Origin: an uncultured Muribaculaceae bacterium
Lineage (GTDB): Bacteria; Bacteroidota; Bacteroidia; Bacteroidales; Muribaculaceae
Length of the DNA: 64,000 bases
NCBI GenBank assembly: GCA_910586595.1
Contig: CAJUJB010000003.1
Coordinates: forward strand, 35,205 to 99,204
Reading direction: 5' to 3'
Made by a program: the position numbers and the translations under genes. How positions within the stretch are numbered: position 1 is the stretch's first letter; every line of letters starts with the position of its first letter. This document shows positions 40,753 through 50,833 of this stretch, piece after piece. The notes below the pieces were generated by a model. It was given only the letters and a program-made list of their open reading frames with translations, made no database searches and was not told the origin of the DNA.

Positions 40753-42417
40753 TCAGAATTTATCGGGGGCGGGGAGCACCATGCAGCGTTCAGCCCATTC
40801 ATTATAAGCTTTTTCCATTTCGGCCACCTTCTCCGGATTCTCGGCGGCTACGTCGTGACGCTCAGTGCGGTCGGCATTGAGGTTGTAGAGTTCCCACTTC
40901 TCACTCTTGTTGGGGCGGACAATCTTCCAGCCGTCCTTGCTGATGAGGGCGCACTCGTTGAAGTGCTCGAAGCCGAGGTAGTCGTGGCGCTGAGCGCTTG
41001 TATTGCCCTCCAGCACAGGCAGGAGGCTGCATCCTTCGGCAGGGATGATCTTGTGGCCACGGTAGGTCTGCGGATAAGCCGCACCTGAGAGGTCGAGGCA
41101 TGTCGACATCACGTCGATGACGTGGCACATCTCTGTGGTGACAGATCCCGGCTCGGCCTTGATTCCCTTGGGCCAATGGGCTATACATGGCGTGCAGATG
41201 CCGCCTTCATACGATTTGGCCTTCCAGAACCGGAAGGGGGTATTGGCCACGTTGGCCCACTGCGGGCCGAGAGCCGAGTAAGTGGTTTCGGGGCCAGGCA
41301 TCACCTGTTTGTCGCGGGCGTATACTATAGGACGTCCGTCGCGTGTCATGTCGGGGCGATCGTTCTCGCCGGGAATCATGTTCTGGCACATCTCCGGGCT
41401 GCATCCGTTGTCCGACATGAAGAGGATTAGTGTGTTATCGAGCTGGCCTGTCTCCTCCAGGGCATCGATTACCTGGCCTATGCCGCGGTCCATGCATTCC
41501 ACCATGGCGGCATGCACGGCCATGGCGCGTGCATCCCACTCAGCCGTGGGGTTATCGGCCCATGAATCGGAGAACTGGCGGTCGGTCAGAAAATCTTCCG
41601 CGTCGCCGAAGATTCCAAGTTCCTTCATACGCTCGTATCGGCGCTCACGTATCGAATCCCAGCCTACGGTGTAAGTGTCTTTATAGTGCTCGATGTCTTC
41701 CGGCAAAGCATGGAGAGGCCAGTGAGGGGCCGTGTAGGCCAGATACATGAAGAATGGCTTGCCATCGTCGTGCTGGCGGATCTCTGAGGCTGCACGGTCG
41801 GAGAGGGCGTTGGTGATATAGTATCCTTCTGGCACAGAGTCGATAGGCACCTCTCCTTCCACGAGGCTGAACGGGTCGAAGTAGTCGACTACTCCGTAGA
41901 TTGTTCCATAGTGAGTGTCAAAGCCTCTGTTAACCGGGTAATGGCAGAGGTCGGAGTAAGGCTCGTGCTTCACCTGATGGTTGAGCCAGTCGCGCTGGTC
42001 GGGGCGCAGAGGAGTCTCGGCAATATGCCATTTGCCCACCATTGAAGTGGTGTATCCTGCGGTTTTGAGTACCTCCGGTATGGTGACAGCATCGCGGGAG
42101 AGGGTGCCACGGTAGCCGGGAAGATGCTGGTCGAAGGTCATGCGGCCTATGCCCGCCTGATGCTGATAGAGGCCGGTGAGCAGCGAGGCGCGTGTGGGGC
42201 AGCTACGGCTGGCGTTGTAGAAGCGGCTGAACCGCACGCCGTTAGCCGCGAGTTTGTCGAGGTTGGGTGTGTGGATTTCTCCGCCGTAGCAGCCAAGGTC
42301 GGAGTAGCCGAGGTCGTCGGCGAGAATAAGGAGTATGTTAGGTTTTTCCTGGGCCTTAACAGCCAGAGGCGCCGCACACATCATGAGCGACGCCGCCAAA
42401 GGGATATAGCGGTTCAT
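40753..42417 (-). CDS. Ser-type sulfatase, secreted
   Basis: The 554-residue sulfatase has a signal peptide (1-22, ending VKA). The metal-binding ADDLGYSDLGCYGGEIHTPN and the motif S-C-P-T-R (Ser72 to Arg76) in NASRSCPTRASLLTG are present. The first motif residue is Ser where many paralogues have Cys, and Cys73 lies in the x position. IGKWHIAETP and the DNGCSPEM metal region follow. It is the first gene of the two-sulfatase unit. It may act on a sulfated glycan processed by the PUL. Confidence 0.92.
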   Translation of the reverse strand: MNRYIPLAASLMMCAAPLAVKAQEKPNILLILADDLGYSDLGCYGGEIHTPNLDKLAANGVRFSRFYNASRSCPTRASLLTGLYQHQAGIGRMTFDQHLPGYRGTLSRDAVTIPEVLKTAGYTTSMVGKWHIAETPLRPDQRDWLNHQVKHEPYSDLCHYPVNRGFDTHYGTIYGVVDYFDPFSLVEGEVPIDSVPEGYYITNALSDRAASEIRQHDDGKPFFMYLAYTAPHWPLHALPEDIEHYKDTYTVGWDSIRERRYERMKELGIFGDAEDFLTDRQFSDSWADNPTAEWDARAMAVHAAMVECMDRGIGQVIDALEETGQLDNTLILFMSDNGCSPEMCQNMIPGENDRPDMTRDGRPIVYARDKQVMPGPETTYSALGPQWANVANTPFRFWKAKSYEGGICTPCIAHWPKGIKAEPGSVTTEMCHVIDVMSTCLDLSGAAYPQTYRGHKIIPAEGCSLLPVLEGNTSAQRHDYLGFEHFNECALISKDGWKIVRPNKSEKWELYNLNADRTERHDVAAENPEKVAEMEKAYNEWAERCMVLPAPDKF

Positions 42418-42454
42418 AGATCGATAGATAATAGATAATGGTGAAACGGAAAAA

Positions 42455-42484
42455 GTGCTCCCGGAGATGTGGCCCCGGGAGCAC
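42455..42484 (-). terminator. Terminator of the GH43 gene
   Basis: 10-bp stem (42455-42464 with 42475-42484). On the minus strand it is followed by a five-T run. It separates GH43 from the sulfatase pair. Confidence 0.72.
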
Positions 42485-42490
42485 AGGCAA

Positions 42491-43504
42491 TTATTGCCTT
42501 GGCTTGATGATGGTTGAGGGATCTGCCGTGATATCGTAATATCCGGTCGAATCGTTTTTCACGAAGTTGAGTGTTACGATGCGTGTGCGGCGGGGAGCCA
42601 CTACACTGTCGTTATGATGCACATGGTAGACATAGCGGTAGTTGCCGTCATTATCCTTGAAGAGGTCGCCATGGCCCGATCCTTTCTCTCCTACAATCGA
42701 CTGATGGATGATGGGGTTGGCGGGATTCTTGATCCATGGGCCGGTAGGTGAGTCAGCCACAGCATAGCCCACTGCGTAGTCGGGGCTCTGGAAGTGGTTG
42801 GCCGAGTAGAAGAGGTAATATTTTCCGTCGAGTTTCACCACTGTGGGGCCTTCCATGATTGGAGCACTGTCGTAAGCCGGGGTGGCTTCCCAGGGCTGGG
42901 TGTTGTTGAAGAGGCGCTGCACGGTGCCGGGTTTCACTGTTCCGGTGGCGAGGTCGAATTCACCTACGTGAAGGAAATTGCCGTGGTCGAAGCGCACATG
43001 ATAGAGATACCATTTTCCGTCGTCATCTTTGAAAAGGAAAGAATCGATGTTCTTCTCCGATCCGTCGATAGGGCTTGCTTCGGTCTGGGTATACATTCCG
43101 GCAAGACTGTCGGCAGCCGCGAGCACGGTCTGCTCATTGGCGGTGTATGTGAGATAATATTTCCCGTCCTCTTTCAGAATCTGCGGAGCCCAGAAACCTT
43201 TTTCGCCGAATGCACCTCCTCCTTTGACGAGTATCATCGAGTCGGCGCGTGCCGGAGTCCATGTCTCCAGATCCGATGATTCAAGCAGAGTGAAACCCTG
43301 GGGGCGACCGGTACGGGTGCCGGTGAGATAGAACTTGCCACCTTCGGTATAGACCGTGGGGTCGGCATAAAATATTTCAGAGCCTTCCGGAGCTGAAGAT
43401 TCGCAGGTGGCGGCTTGTTCCTTTCCGCCGCAGGAGGCGAGGATAGCCGCGATGCTTACTGCCGCGGCGATAGAGCCGGCGTGCAGTGCTGTGAGTTTTT
43501 TCAT
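42491..43504 (-). CDS. GH43-family glycoside hydrolase lipoprotein
   Basis: The 337-residue protein has a lipobox (LASC, Cys25) and a five-blade-propeller GH43 fold. The catalytic triad is well placed: Asp48 in FYADPTVY (general base), Asp154 in NIDSFLF (pKa modulator) and Glu218 in IMEGPTVV (acid). GH43 enzymes act on arabinose, xylose or galactose linkages. Subfamily and linkage cannot be fixed. It is divergent from GH2, with a -7 element at 43550-43557, and has its own terminator. Confidence 0.9.
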   Translation of the reverse strand: MKKLTALHAGSIAAAVSIAAILASCGGKEQAATCESSAPEGSEIFYADPTVYTEGGKFYLTGTRTGRPQGFTLLESSDLETWTPARADSMILVKGGGAFGEKGFWAPQILKEDGKYYLTYTANEQTVLAAADSLAGMYTQTEASPIDGSEKNIDSFLFKDDDGKWYLYHVRFDHGNFLHVGEFDLATGTVKPGTVQRLFNNTQPWEATPAYDSAPIMEGPTVVKLDGKYYLFYSANHFQSPDYAVGYAVADSPTGPWIKNPANPIIHQSIVGEKGSGHGDLFKDNDGNYRYVYHVHHNDSVVAPRRTRIVTLNFVKNDSTGYYDITADPSTIIKPRQ

Positions 43505-43549
43505 GAGTGAGTTCGGGTAGATTATTATACTAATTTATGCTAACGGGTG

Positions 43550-43557
43550 CAAAGTTA
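43550..43557 (-). promoter_or_regulatory. -7 element of the GH43 gene
   Basis: Minus-strand TAACTTTG, 46 bases upstream of ATG 43504. No matching -33 box. Confidence 0.5.
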
Positions 43558-43716
43558 TGCAAGCCCCGGCTGCCTTCGCTGAAAAAATGTTCTGAAAACA
43601 AGTAAAGACGTCCAAAGAGGGGTAATTATCTCTAAATCGGGAAAATTTTGCACAAGATTTCTATATCCAAACACATTTTTACCCACCTGCCAGCGTGCAT
43701 GGGGGCTAATTTTGCA

Positions 43717-43724
43717 GCGTAAAT
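43717..43724 (+). promoter_or_regulatory. -7 element of the GH2/SusCD unit
   Basis: TAATTTTG 53 bases before ATG 43778, with no obvious -33 box. A weak -33 is common at activator-dependent promoters, so HTCS may be needed. Confidence 0.5.
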
Positions 43725-43777
43725 CTACTACCGACCAGCCCAAGCGGCTAACCGATCTTTAATCACACAACCTTAAA

Positions 43778-45676
43778 ATGATAAAAAGAAGCTTAACAGC
43801 ATTACTGCTCATGACGGCCCTGCTGACACCGACAGCCAAGGTGGCCGCGGCTGACCAGTCGGCCGACATCCCGCGTCCTGAATATCCGCGTCCTCAGTTC
43901 GAACGTGCCGATTGGCGCAACCTCAACGGCGAGTGGTCGTATACCTTCGACTTCGGCAAGAGCGGCAAGGAAGAGGACCAGCAGTTATCCCAAGGGTTTC
44001 CCAATACTATTATAGTGCCATTCTGCCCCGAGAGCACATTGTCGGGAGTAGGGCACACCGATTTCATCAATGCAATGTGGTATCACCGTAAGCTTGCCGT
44101 TCCTCAAGACTGGGCCGGCAAGCGGGTGATGCTGAATTTCGGCGGCGTCGACTACCGCGCCGAGATTTTCATCGACGGTCAGTCGCTCTTCACCCACTAC
44201 GGCGGCGGCTCTTCATTCGCAGTCGACATCACCAATGCGGCAGCCCCCGGCACCGAGCACGATCTGGTGGTATACGTAGAAGATGATGTACGCTCATGGC
44301 AGCAGCCAGCCGGCAAACAGTCGCGCCGCCTGAAGGCTTACGAGTGTTTCTATACCCGCGTCACCGGCATCTGGCAGACAGTATGGCTCGAAGCCATAGA
44401 GAAAGGTGGCCTCAAGAGCTGCCACATCACTCCTGACCTTGATGGCAGCCAGTTTGTATTCGAGCCTACATTCTATGACGTAGACGGCGACACGAAGCTC
44501 AATATCCGCGTGCTCGACGGCAAAAAAGTGGTTTGCGACCGCACCGTCACCGCCAGCAACAGCTCATTCGTCACCACTCCTATAAAGAATGTGAAGACAT
44601 GGTCGCCTGAGTCGCCCTTCCTCTACGACATCGAGTATACCGTAACCGGCAAAGACGGCAAAGTCATCGACAAGGTGAAGGCATATGCAGGTATGCGCAA
44701 ATGCGAGCTCCGCGACAAAGTGTTCTATCTCAACAACGAACCCTATTACCAGCGTCTTGTCCTCGACCAGGGTTACTACCCCGACGGCCAGTGGACAGCA
44801 CCCACCGACGAGCAGCTCCGCCGCGACATCGAGCTTGCAAAGGACGCCGGCTTCAACGGAGCCCGTCTCCATCAGAAAGTTTTCGAGCCCCGCTATTTCT
44901 ACTGGGCTGACAAGCTCGGCTACCTCACCTGGGGTGAATCGGCAAGCTGGGGTATGAACTGGACCGACAAAGTCGCCGCCCGAAACCTCCTTACCGAATG
45001 GCAGGAATGCCTCGAGCGCGACTATAACGTGACATCGCTCATCTCCTGGTCGCCTCTCAACGAAGTATGGCTCAAAGACCCCGACGGCCAGCGCGCACGC
45101 CTCGCCAACGACCTCTACTTCCTCACCAAGAACTTCGACCGCACACGCCCCGTAGTCACCGCCAGCGGTGGCCATCACTCAGGCTTCACCGATGTATATG
45201 CCGAGCACACTTACGTGCAGGATCCCGTGGCTCTCTACAACCAGCTACAGCTGAAGGCCGACGGTACTCCCTACATCCACCATCCCGAGTCGAGCGCACC
45301 CTACAAGGGCGAATGCTATATGATCGACGAATTCGGCGGCATCAAGTGGATGCAGACCATGGACGCTCCCGAGGTTGCGGCTGAAGAGGAATTCTGGGGT
45401 TATGGCAAACCTCCGCGTACAATCGAGGAATACTACCAGCGTCTCGAAGACCAGGTGAACGTAGTGCTGAGCCTTGACCACATCGCCGGTTTCTGCTTCA
45501 CTCAGATCGTAGACGTCGAACTTGAGAAAAACGGCCTTTACACCTACGACCGCGTAAAGAAATTCGACATGGACCGTATCCGTGCCATCTTCTCCAAAGA
45601 CCGCGACCAGGCTAAAGCCGAAGTTGAAAAAATGCTTGCCGACCACGCCGCCAAGGCTGACCAGGCATCAAAATAA
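43778..45676 (+). CDS. GH2-family glycoside hydrolase
   Basis: The 632-residue secreted enzyme has a signal peptide (1-24, ending KVAA), a jelly-roll sugar-binding domain (WRNLNGEWSYTFDF), an Ig-like middle, and a TIM barrel. The catalytic acid/base is Glu429 in SPLNEVW and the nucleophile Glu518 in IDEFGG. GH2 members are beta-galactosidases, glucuronidases or mannosidases. The protein is shorter than typical LacZ because it has no C-terminal domains. The substrate is unassigned. It is the first gene of the plus-strand PUL unit. Confidence 0.92.
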   Translation: MIKRSLTALLLMTALLTPTAKVAAADQSADIPRPEYPRPQFERADWRNLNGEWSYTFDFGKSGKEEDQQLSQGFPNTIIVPFCPESTLSGVGHTDFINAMWYHRKLAVPQDWAGKRVMLNFGGVDYRAEIFIDGQSLFTHYGGGSSFAVDITNAAAPGTEHDLVVYVEDDVRSWQQPAGKQSRRLKAYECFYTRVTGIWQTVWLEAIEKGGLKSCHITPDLDGSQFVFEPTFYDVDGDTKLNIRVLDGKKVVCDRTVTASNSSFVTTPIKNVKTWSPESPFLYDIEYTVTGKDGKVIDKVKAYAGMRKCELRDKVFYLNNEPYYQRLVLDQGYYPDGQWTAPTDEQLRRDIELAKDAGFNGARLHQKVFEPRYFYWADKLGYLTWGESASWGMNWTDKVAARNLLTEWQECLERDYNVTSLISWSPLNEVWLKDPDGQRARLANDLYFLTKNFDRTRPVVTASGGHHSGFTDVYAEHTYVQDPVALYNQLQLKADGTPYIHHPESSAPYKGECYMIDEFGGIKWMQTMDAPEVAAEEEFWGYGKPPRTIEEYYQRLEDQVNVVLSLDHIAGFCFTQIVDVELEKNGLYTYDRVKKFDMDRIRAIFSKDRDQAKAEVEKMLADHAAKADQASK

Positions 45677-45744
45677 ACAATAAATTAACTGAAATTTAGT
45701 TTAACTATTTACTAAACAATTTCCTAAACCAATCATCCAGCATC

Positions 45745-47604
45745 ATGAAAAAACAAGCTCTACTCATCTCGAGCGCTCTCATGTGCGCTGCCGGTGCGTT
45801 TGCTCAGGCTCTTCCTGAAGGAACCACAGCTCTCCTCCCCGCAGGTGTAACCGCAAACCTCAGCCAGAACAAGCAGTTCTACGCACAGAAAAACCTCTGC
45901 GTAGCCGGTTCTCCCGAAAAAGGCTACCAGGCATTCTTCCAGGCTAAAGATGCCGCCCACGGCGAAGAACTCTGGGTAACCGATGGCACCGCCGCAGGCA
46001 CCCGTCTCGTGAAGGACATCAACCCCGGTGTGGCAACCTCCGACATCCAATACATCACCCGCTTCAACGACAAAGTCGTGTTCTCGGCAAACGACGGCGA
46101 GAACGGCTATGAACTCTGGATCTCCGACGGCACCGAAGCCGGCACCTACATGGTGAAAGACATCCACGAGCTCGAAAGCTCAAACCCCATCGCATTCTGC
46201 CAGCTCGACGAGAACCACATGGTGTTCTTCGCAACTGACTTCGAGAGCGAGACATATGCTGCAAATCCCCAGCAGTGGCTCTGGATCACCGACGGTACTG
46301 AAGACGGCACCAAGCTCGTCGCTCAGGTTGACTGCACCTTCCCCGGACAGGAGGAAGCCGACAACCGCTGGGGCGCAATCATGCGCGTAGGCCGCAAGGT
46401 ATTCTTCAAGGCTGACGAAGCCGACAAAGACGGCGTGACACACGGTGTGGAACTCTGGGTAACCGACGGTACTCCCGAAGGCACTCACCTGGTGAAAGAC
46501 ATCAACCTCGAGCCCGACGTGAGCAAGGACAACGGCTCAACCCTCTCGCCCGCACTTGCCCACATGCAGAACTTCTACAACGAGAAACTCTTCTTCAAGG
46601 CATGGTCGATCAACTCGGGTAACGAACCCTGGGCTACCGACGGCACAGAAGCCAACACCTACGAAATCTTCAACACCAACCCTACCGTCAATGAAAACGG
46701 CAATGGTGTAGGCGGCGGTGTCTGCATGGTAGGCGAACCTTACAAGGGCAATATCTGTTTCCGCGCATACGACCCCGTATACGGTATCGAATTCGGCTGG
46801 ACAAACTGCGAGGAAGGTGACTTCCACACTTGGGATATCTTCAACCAGGAACCCACCCTCAGCTACAAGTCATATGCCGACGGCGGCGTTGTATTCGACG
46901 ACCTCTACATGTTCTGCGCAGCTACTGGTACTGACGCTGCCGTAGAAAGCAACAAGGGCGGTGAGCTCCACTGCTTCGACGGCGAAAAGGTATGGATGCA
47001 GTATGACTACGCTCCCGGCGCAGGCTGCGACTGGGTTAAGGAACCCCTCGTGGTAGGTGGCTCACTCTACTGGTGGAACGAAGGCAGCCTCGACGGCACC
47101 GGCGCAACTACCACCAAGCTCCACCGTCTCGACGCATGGGATGGCGTGCCCACCATCGTATCTAACATTGATGCAACCGGCGACGCTGTATATTGCCTCC
47201 GCAACCTCGACGGCAAGCTCCTCTACACCTCTTCTGTAACCAATCAGCTCTACCTCTACGACTACCGTCAGCCCAACTACGACCCCGAAAAGAATCCCGA
47301 CGTGATGGAAGTTGAATTCCGCACACGCGCCGAGATCGAAGCCGACAACACCGGCGTTGCAAATCCCGTGGTTGAGAACAACAAGGTATACATCAACCCC
47401 AACCCCGTGACCGACAGCTTCCGCGTTTACTCTGACGAAGACGTTACCGCCGTACGCGTATACAACCTCGCAGGTGGCCTCGTAATCTCTGTCAACGCTC
47501 CCGCCGACAACACTGTCGACGCATCTGCCCTCACATCGGGTGTATACATGGTGGCTGTGTCTTGCGGCGCACGCGACTATATGGTTAAAATGATTGTAAA
47601 ATAA
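45745..47604 (+). CDS. ELWVTDGT-repeat protein with T9SS-type C-terminal domain
   Basis: The 619-residue protein has a signal peptide (1-20, ending AFA). It has at least four repeats of the pattern ELWVTDGT..GT..VKDI (near residues 75-90, 120-140, 175-195, 235-255), typical of a beta-propeller-type hyalin/ELWxxDGT family. The last 80 residues (YINPNPVTDSFRVYSDEDV, then SGVYMVAVS) form a type A T9SS sorting domain. It lies between GH2 and susC, which is an unusual position for such a protein. It may bind glycan at the surface. No catalytic residues are seen. Confidence 0.78.
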   Translation: MKKQALLISSALMCAAGAFAQALPEGTTALLPAGVTANLSQNKQFYAQKNLCVAGSPEKGYQAFFQAKDAAHGEELWVTDGTAAGTRLVKDINPGVATSDIQYITRFNDKVVFSANDGENGYELWISDGTEAGTYMVKDIHELESSNPIAFCQLDENHMVFFATDFESETYAANPQQWLWITDGTEDGTKLVAQVDCTFPGQEEADNRWGAIMRVGRKVFFKADEADKDGVTHGVELWVTDGTPEGTHLVKDINLEPDVSKDNGSTLSPALAHMQNFYNEKLFFKAWSINSGNEPWATDGTEANTYEIFNTNPTVNENGNGVGGGVCMVGEPYKGNICFRAYDPVYGIEFGWTNCEEGDFHTWDIFNQEPTLSYKSYADGGVVFDDLYMFCAATGTDAAVESNKGGELHCFDGEKVWMQYDYAPGAGCDWVKEPLVVGGSLYWWNEGSLDGTGATTTKLHRLDAWDGVPTIVSNIDATGDAVYCLRNLDGKLLYTSSVTNQLYLYDYRQPNYDPEKNPDVMEVEFRTRAEIEADNTGVANPVVENNKVYINPNPVTDSFRVYSDEDVTAVRVYNLAGGLVISVNAPADNTVDASALTSGVYMVAVSCGARDYMVKMIVK

Positions 47605-47615
47605 TAAATTTTGAG

Positions 47616-47660
47616 TCTTGCCGGTGCCAGGTATTGAATTGTAAGGTGGCACCGGCAAGA
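47616..47660 (+). terminator. Terminator/attenuator between ELWVTDGT gene and susC
   Basis: A 14-bp stem (47616-47629 with 47647-47660) with a 17-base loop, followed by a short T-rich stretch (CCTTTGCCTTTTTGG). It can separate susC from upstream expression. Confidence 0.65.
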
Positions 47661-47686
47661 CCTTTGCCTTTTTGGTATTAGCAGAT

Positions 47687-50600
47687 ATGAGTAAGAAAAC
47701 CTTGAATCTGATCGTCTTTCTTCTACTGTCGCTTGTTTTCAGCGTCAGTGTCGCGGCGCAGAACATCACAGTCACCGGCACCGTTGTCGACCCTGCGGAA
47801 GATGAACCGCTGATAGGCGCGTCCGTCATGCAAAAAGGCGCCCAGGGCGGAGTCGTAACCGACGCCGACGGCAACTTCACCATCAAAGTGCCCTCAAACG
47901 CAGTGCTTGTAGTCTCCTATGTAGGCTATAAAACCCAGGAAGTGCCCGTCAACGGACGCACTACCATCAACATCGAGATGAGCTCCAACGCATCGGCCCT
48001 CGATGAAGTAATCGTAATCGGATACGGTGTGCAGCGCAAGAGCGACGTCACCGGCTCTATCTCCTCAGTCTCCGGAAAAGAAATCAACAACGTACCCGTG
48101 TCTTCAGCCCTCCAGGCTCTCCAGGGTAAGGCTTCGGGTGTAAACATCATACAGAACAGCGGTGCCCCTGGTGGTGCGACAACCATCAAGATCCGCGGTA
48201 CGGGCACAATCAACGATGCCGATCCTCTCTACGTGGTAGACGGCTTCATCGTTGACGACATCACCCACATCAACCCCAACGACATCGCCAACATCGAGAT
48301 CTTCAAAGACGCCGCCTCATCGGCAGTCTACGGTGCACGTGCAGCCAACGGCGTTGTGGCCATCACCACCAAGACTGGTGAAAAAGGCAAGGTATCCGTT
48401 ACCTTCGACGGCTATGTAGGCTTCTCCGAGCCTTGGAAGAAAATCGATGTGATGGACACCGAGAACTATGCCCTGATGCTCGACTACATCAACGGCACCT
48501 CAACCTACTCCGCCGACGGCCGTCTCTACAACACACTTACAGACGGACAATATGTATTCGACGACCACAAGAAATTCCTCGTCGACACCATCGCACAGAA
48601 TTCTCCGGCCAACTGGTGGGATGCCATCACCCAGACCGGTATCAAACAGCAGTACAACGTTGCCGTAAGCGGCGGTAACGACAACACCAAGTTCCTTGTC
48701 AGCGCAAGCTACTATGACGAGCGCGGTATCGTGAAGTCGTCTGACTACAAGCGCTTCAACACCCGCATGAACCTCAACCAGCGCATCACCTCGTGGCTCA
48801 ATCTCCAGGCCGCCCTCTCTTACTCGAACGAAAACCGCGAGTACATCCCCGAAGGACAGAAGTCGGTGCTCAAGCGTGCCCTCTACCAAAACCCGATGGT
48901 AATGCTCTATAACACCAAAGGCTATTGGTCGGAAGATCATCCCGTGGCTCAGATCGAACGTTACCACAAGAATCTCGTCCGCGACCGCTTTGACATGAAC
49001 GTCACCCTCTCGGCCGACTTCCTGAAGTTCTTCAACTACCAGTTCAAGGCCGCTTACTACGTGGCTCCCGAGAAGACCCGCCAGTTTACTGAAGTCGGGG
49101 CTCTTGAAGAGGACTTTGCCATGACTTCGCTCTCGACCGTCAATAACTACCGCACCACCATCGACAAATGGGAGATCAACAACCTCCTCACCTTCAACTG
49201 GCGCGACGACTACAACACTCTTACCGTGCTGGTAGGTCAGACCGCTGAAGGCTACCGCAACTCATACCAGGAATCGATCAAGAAAGGTACACCTTCTAAC
49301 AACGAGGATCTCTGGTACCTCTCGGGCGCATATACCGGCGACAAGACCTATGGCCTCGACACCAAATGGACAGCCGTAGGTGTCATCGGCCGTGTCAACT
49401 ACAGCTTCCGCGACCGTTATCTCGTGCAGGCAAACATGCGTATCGACGGTTCGTCGAAATTCTCCCGCGATAACCGCTGGGGTACCTTCCCCTCGGTTTC
49501 TGTGGGCTGGAAATTCTCTTCCGAGTCATTCCTCCGCGACGCTACATGGCTCACCCTCGGCAAGCTCCGTCTGGGCTGGGGTAAGCTCGGTAACAACCGT
49601 ATCGACGAGCTCTCGCGCTATACCTACCTCGTAAGCCAGTATAACTATCCCTACGGTCAGGGTCTGCACGTGCTCCAGCCCGGCTATACCGCCCTGACTA
49701 TCGGTAATCCCGACATCCGCTGGGAAAAGACCGAGACCTACAACGCCGGTCTTGACTTCGCATTCCTCAACAACTCTATCCTCTTCGGCATCGAATACTT
49801 CGACAAGAAGACCACCGACATGCTGCTGGCCGTTCCGACGGTTGCATCTGCCGGTCTTGTAACCGACCCGATGACCAACGCCGGTGCCGTACGCAACTAC
49901 GGTATCGAAGGTCAGGCAAGCTACCGCCGCACCTTCGGCAAGTTCTCGTTCGATGTAGGCTTCAACCTCTCTTGGATCAAAAATAAAGTTACCGCTCTCG
50001 GCACAGGCAACGAGCCTATCTACGGTTCTTACCTTGAAGAAGGCAGTATTGTCGACTACGTGACCAAGACCGCCGTCGGCATGCCTATCGGCAGCTTCTT
50101 CGGCTACGTCACCGACGGAATCTTCCAGACCGCCGACGAAGTACGCGCATCCGCACAGTACGAGCCCGGCAAACTTGACTCCGAGCAGACCACCCGTGTG
50201 GGCGACTTCCGCTTCAAGGACCTTAACGGCGACGGCAACATCACCGCTGAAGACCGTACATACCTCGGCTCTCCGCTGCCTGACTTCGTATTCGGTATTC
50301 CTCTCAACTTCCGCTACGATGGCTTCGACCTGAGCATCTTCTTCCAGGGCCAGACCGGAAACAAGATCTACAATGTGATGGACTACTATCTCTACAACGC
50401 AGCCGAAGGCAACGTGTATGCCGACATCCGCAGCCAGCACTGGTCGGGCCAGGCAGCCGAGAACCGCGCGTTCTTCCCCCTGAACCTCAACAACAGTGTG
50501 CCTGACCTTGATCCTTCCGATACAGCCCGCAACTTCCGCTCAAGCGACTTCTTCGTGAAAGACGGTTCTTACCTCCGTCTGAAGGAACTCCGGTTCTCCT

Positions 50601-50818
50601 ATACCTTCCCGCAGAACATCATCGGCCGTCTCGGTCTGAGCTCCCTCACCCTCTCGGCTACAGCCTATAACCTGCTCACCTTCACCAAGTATGATGGCTT
50701 CGACCCCGAAGTCGGCAAGGTAAGCGGCACCGAGTCAAACAACCTCAGCATGGGTGTCGACCACGGCAACTATCCCCAGGCGCGCTCGTTCACATTCGGC
50801 CTGAAATTCGGCTTCTAA
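47687..50818 (+). CDS. SusC/RagA-type TonB-dependent receptor
   Basis: The 1043-residue outer-membrane importer has a signal peptide (SKKTLNLIVFLLLSLVFSVSVAAQ), an N-terminal carboxypeptidase-like domain (ITVTGTVVDPAEDEPLIGAS), and a plug that begins after VIGYGVQRKSDVTGSIS. The barrel ends with F. It pairs with the SusD lipoprotein, 15 bases downstream, to import oligosaccharides. An earlier in-frame Met at 47672 gives a worse signal peptide. Codons are strongly C-ending, which suggests high expression. Confidence 0.96.
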   Translation: MSKKTLNLIVFLLLSLVFSVSVAAQNITVTGTVVDPAEDEPLIGASVMQKGAQGGVVTDADGNFTIKVPSNAVLVVSYVGYKTQEVPVNGRTTINIEMSSNASALDEVIVIGYGVQRKSDVTGSISSVSGKEINNVPVSSALQALQGKASGVNIIQNSGAPGGATTIKIRGTGTINDADPLYVVDGFIVDDITHINPNDIANIEIFKDAASSAVYGARAANGVVAITTKTGEKGKVSVTFDGYVGFSEPWKKIDVMDTENYALMLDYINGTSTYSADGRLYNTLTDGQYVFDDHKKFLVDTIAQNSPANWWDAITQTGIKQQYNVAVSGGNDNTKFLVSASYYDERGIVKSSDYKRFNTRMNLNQRITSWLNLQAALSYSNENREYIPEGQKSVLKRALYQNPMVMLYNTKGYWSEDHPVAQIERYHKNLVRDRFDMNVTLSADFLKFFNYQFKAAYYVAPEKTRQFTEVGALEEDFAMTSLSTVNNYRTTIDKWEINNLLTFNWRDDYNTLTVLVGQTAEGYRNSYQESIKKGTPSNNEDLWYLSGAYTGDKTYGLDTKWTAVGVIGRVNYSFRDRYLVQANMRIDGSSKFSRDNRWGTFPSVSVGWKFSSESFLRDATWLTLGKLRLGWGKLGNNRIDELSRYTYLVSQYNYPYGQGLHVLQPGYTALTIGNPDIRWEKTETYNAGLDFAFLNNSILFGIEYFDKKTTDMLLAVPTVASAGLVTDPMTNAGAVRNYGIEGQASYRRTFGKFSFDVGFNLSWIKNKVTALGTGNEPIYGSYLEEGSIVDYVTKTAVGMPIGSFFGYVTDGIFQTADEVRASAQYEPGKLDSEQTTRVGDFRFKDLNGDGNITAEDRTYLGSPLPDFVFGIPLNFRYDGFDLSIFFQGQTGNKIYNVMDYYLYNAAEGNVYADIRSQHWSGQAAENRAFFPLNLNNSVPDLDPSDTARNFRSSDFFVKDGSYLRLKELRFSYTFPQNIIGRLGLSSLTLSATAYNLLTFTKYDGFDPEVGKVSGTESNNLSMGVDHGNYPQARSFTFGLKFGF

Positions 50819-50833
50819 ACCATCCACACAGTC

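Noticed and set aside
49526..50440. 304-codon minus-strand frame
   Set aside because: Antisense to susC; no domain and no start signals.
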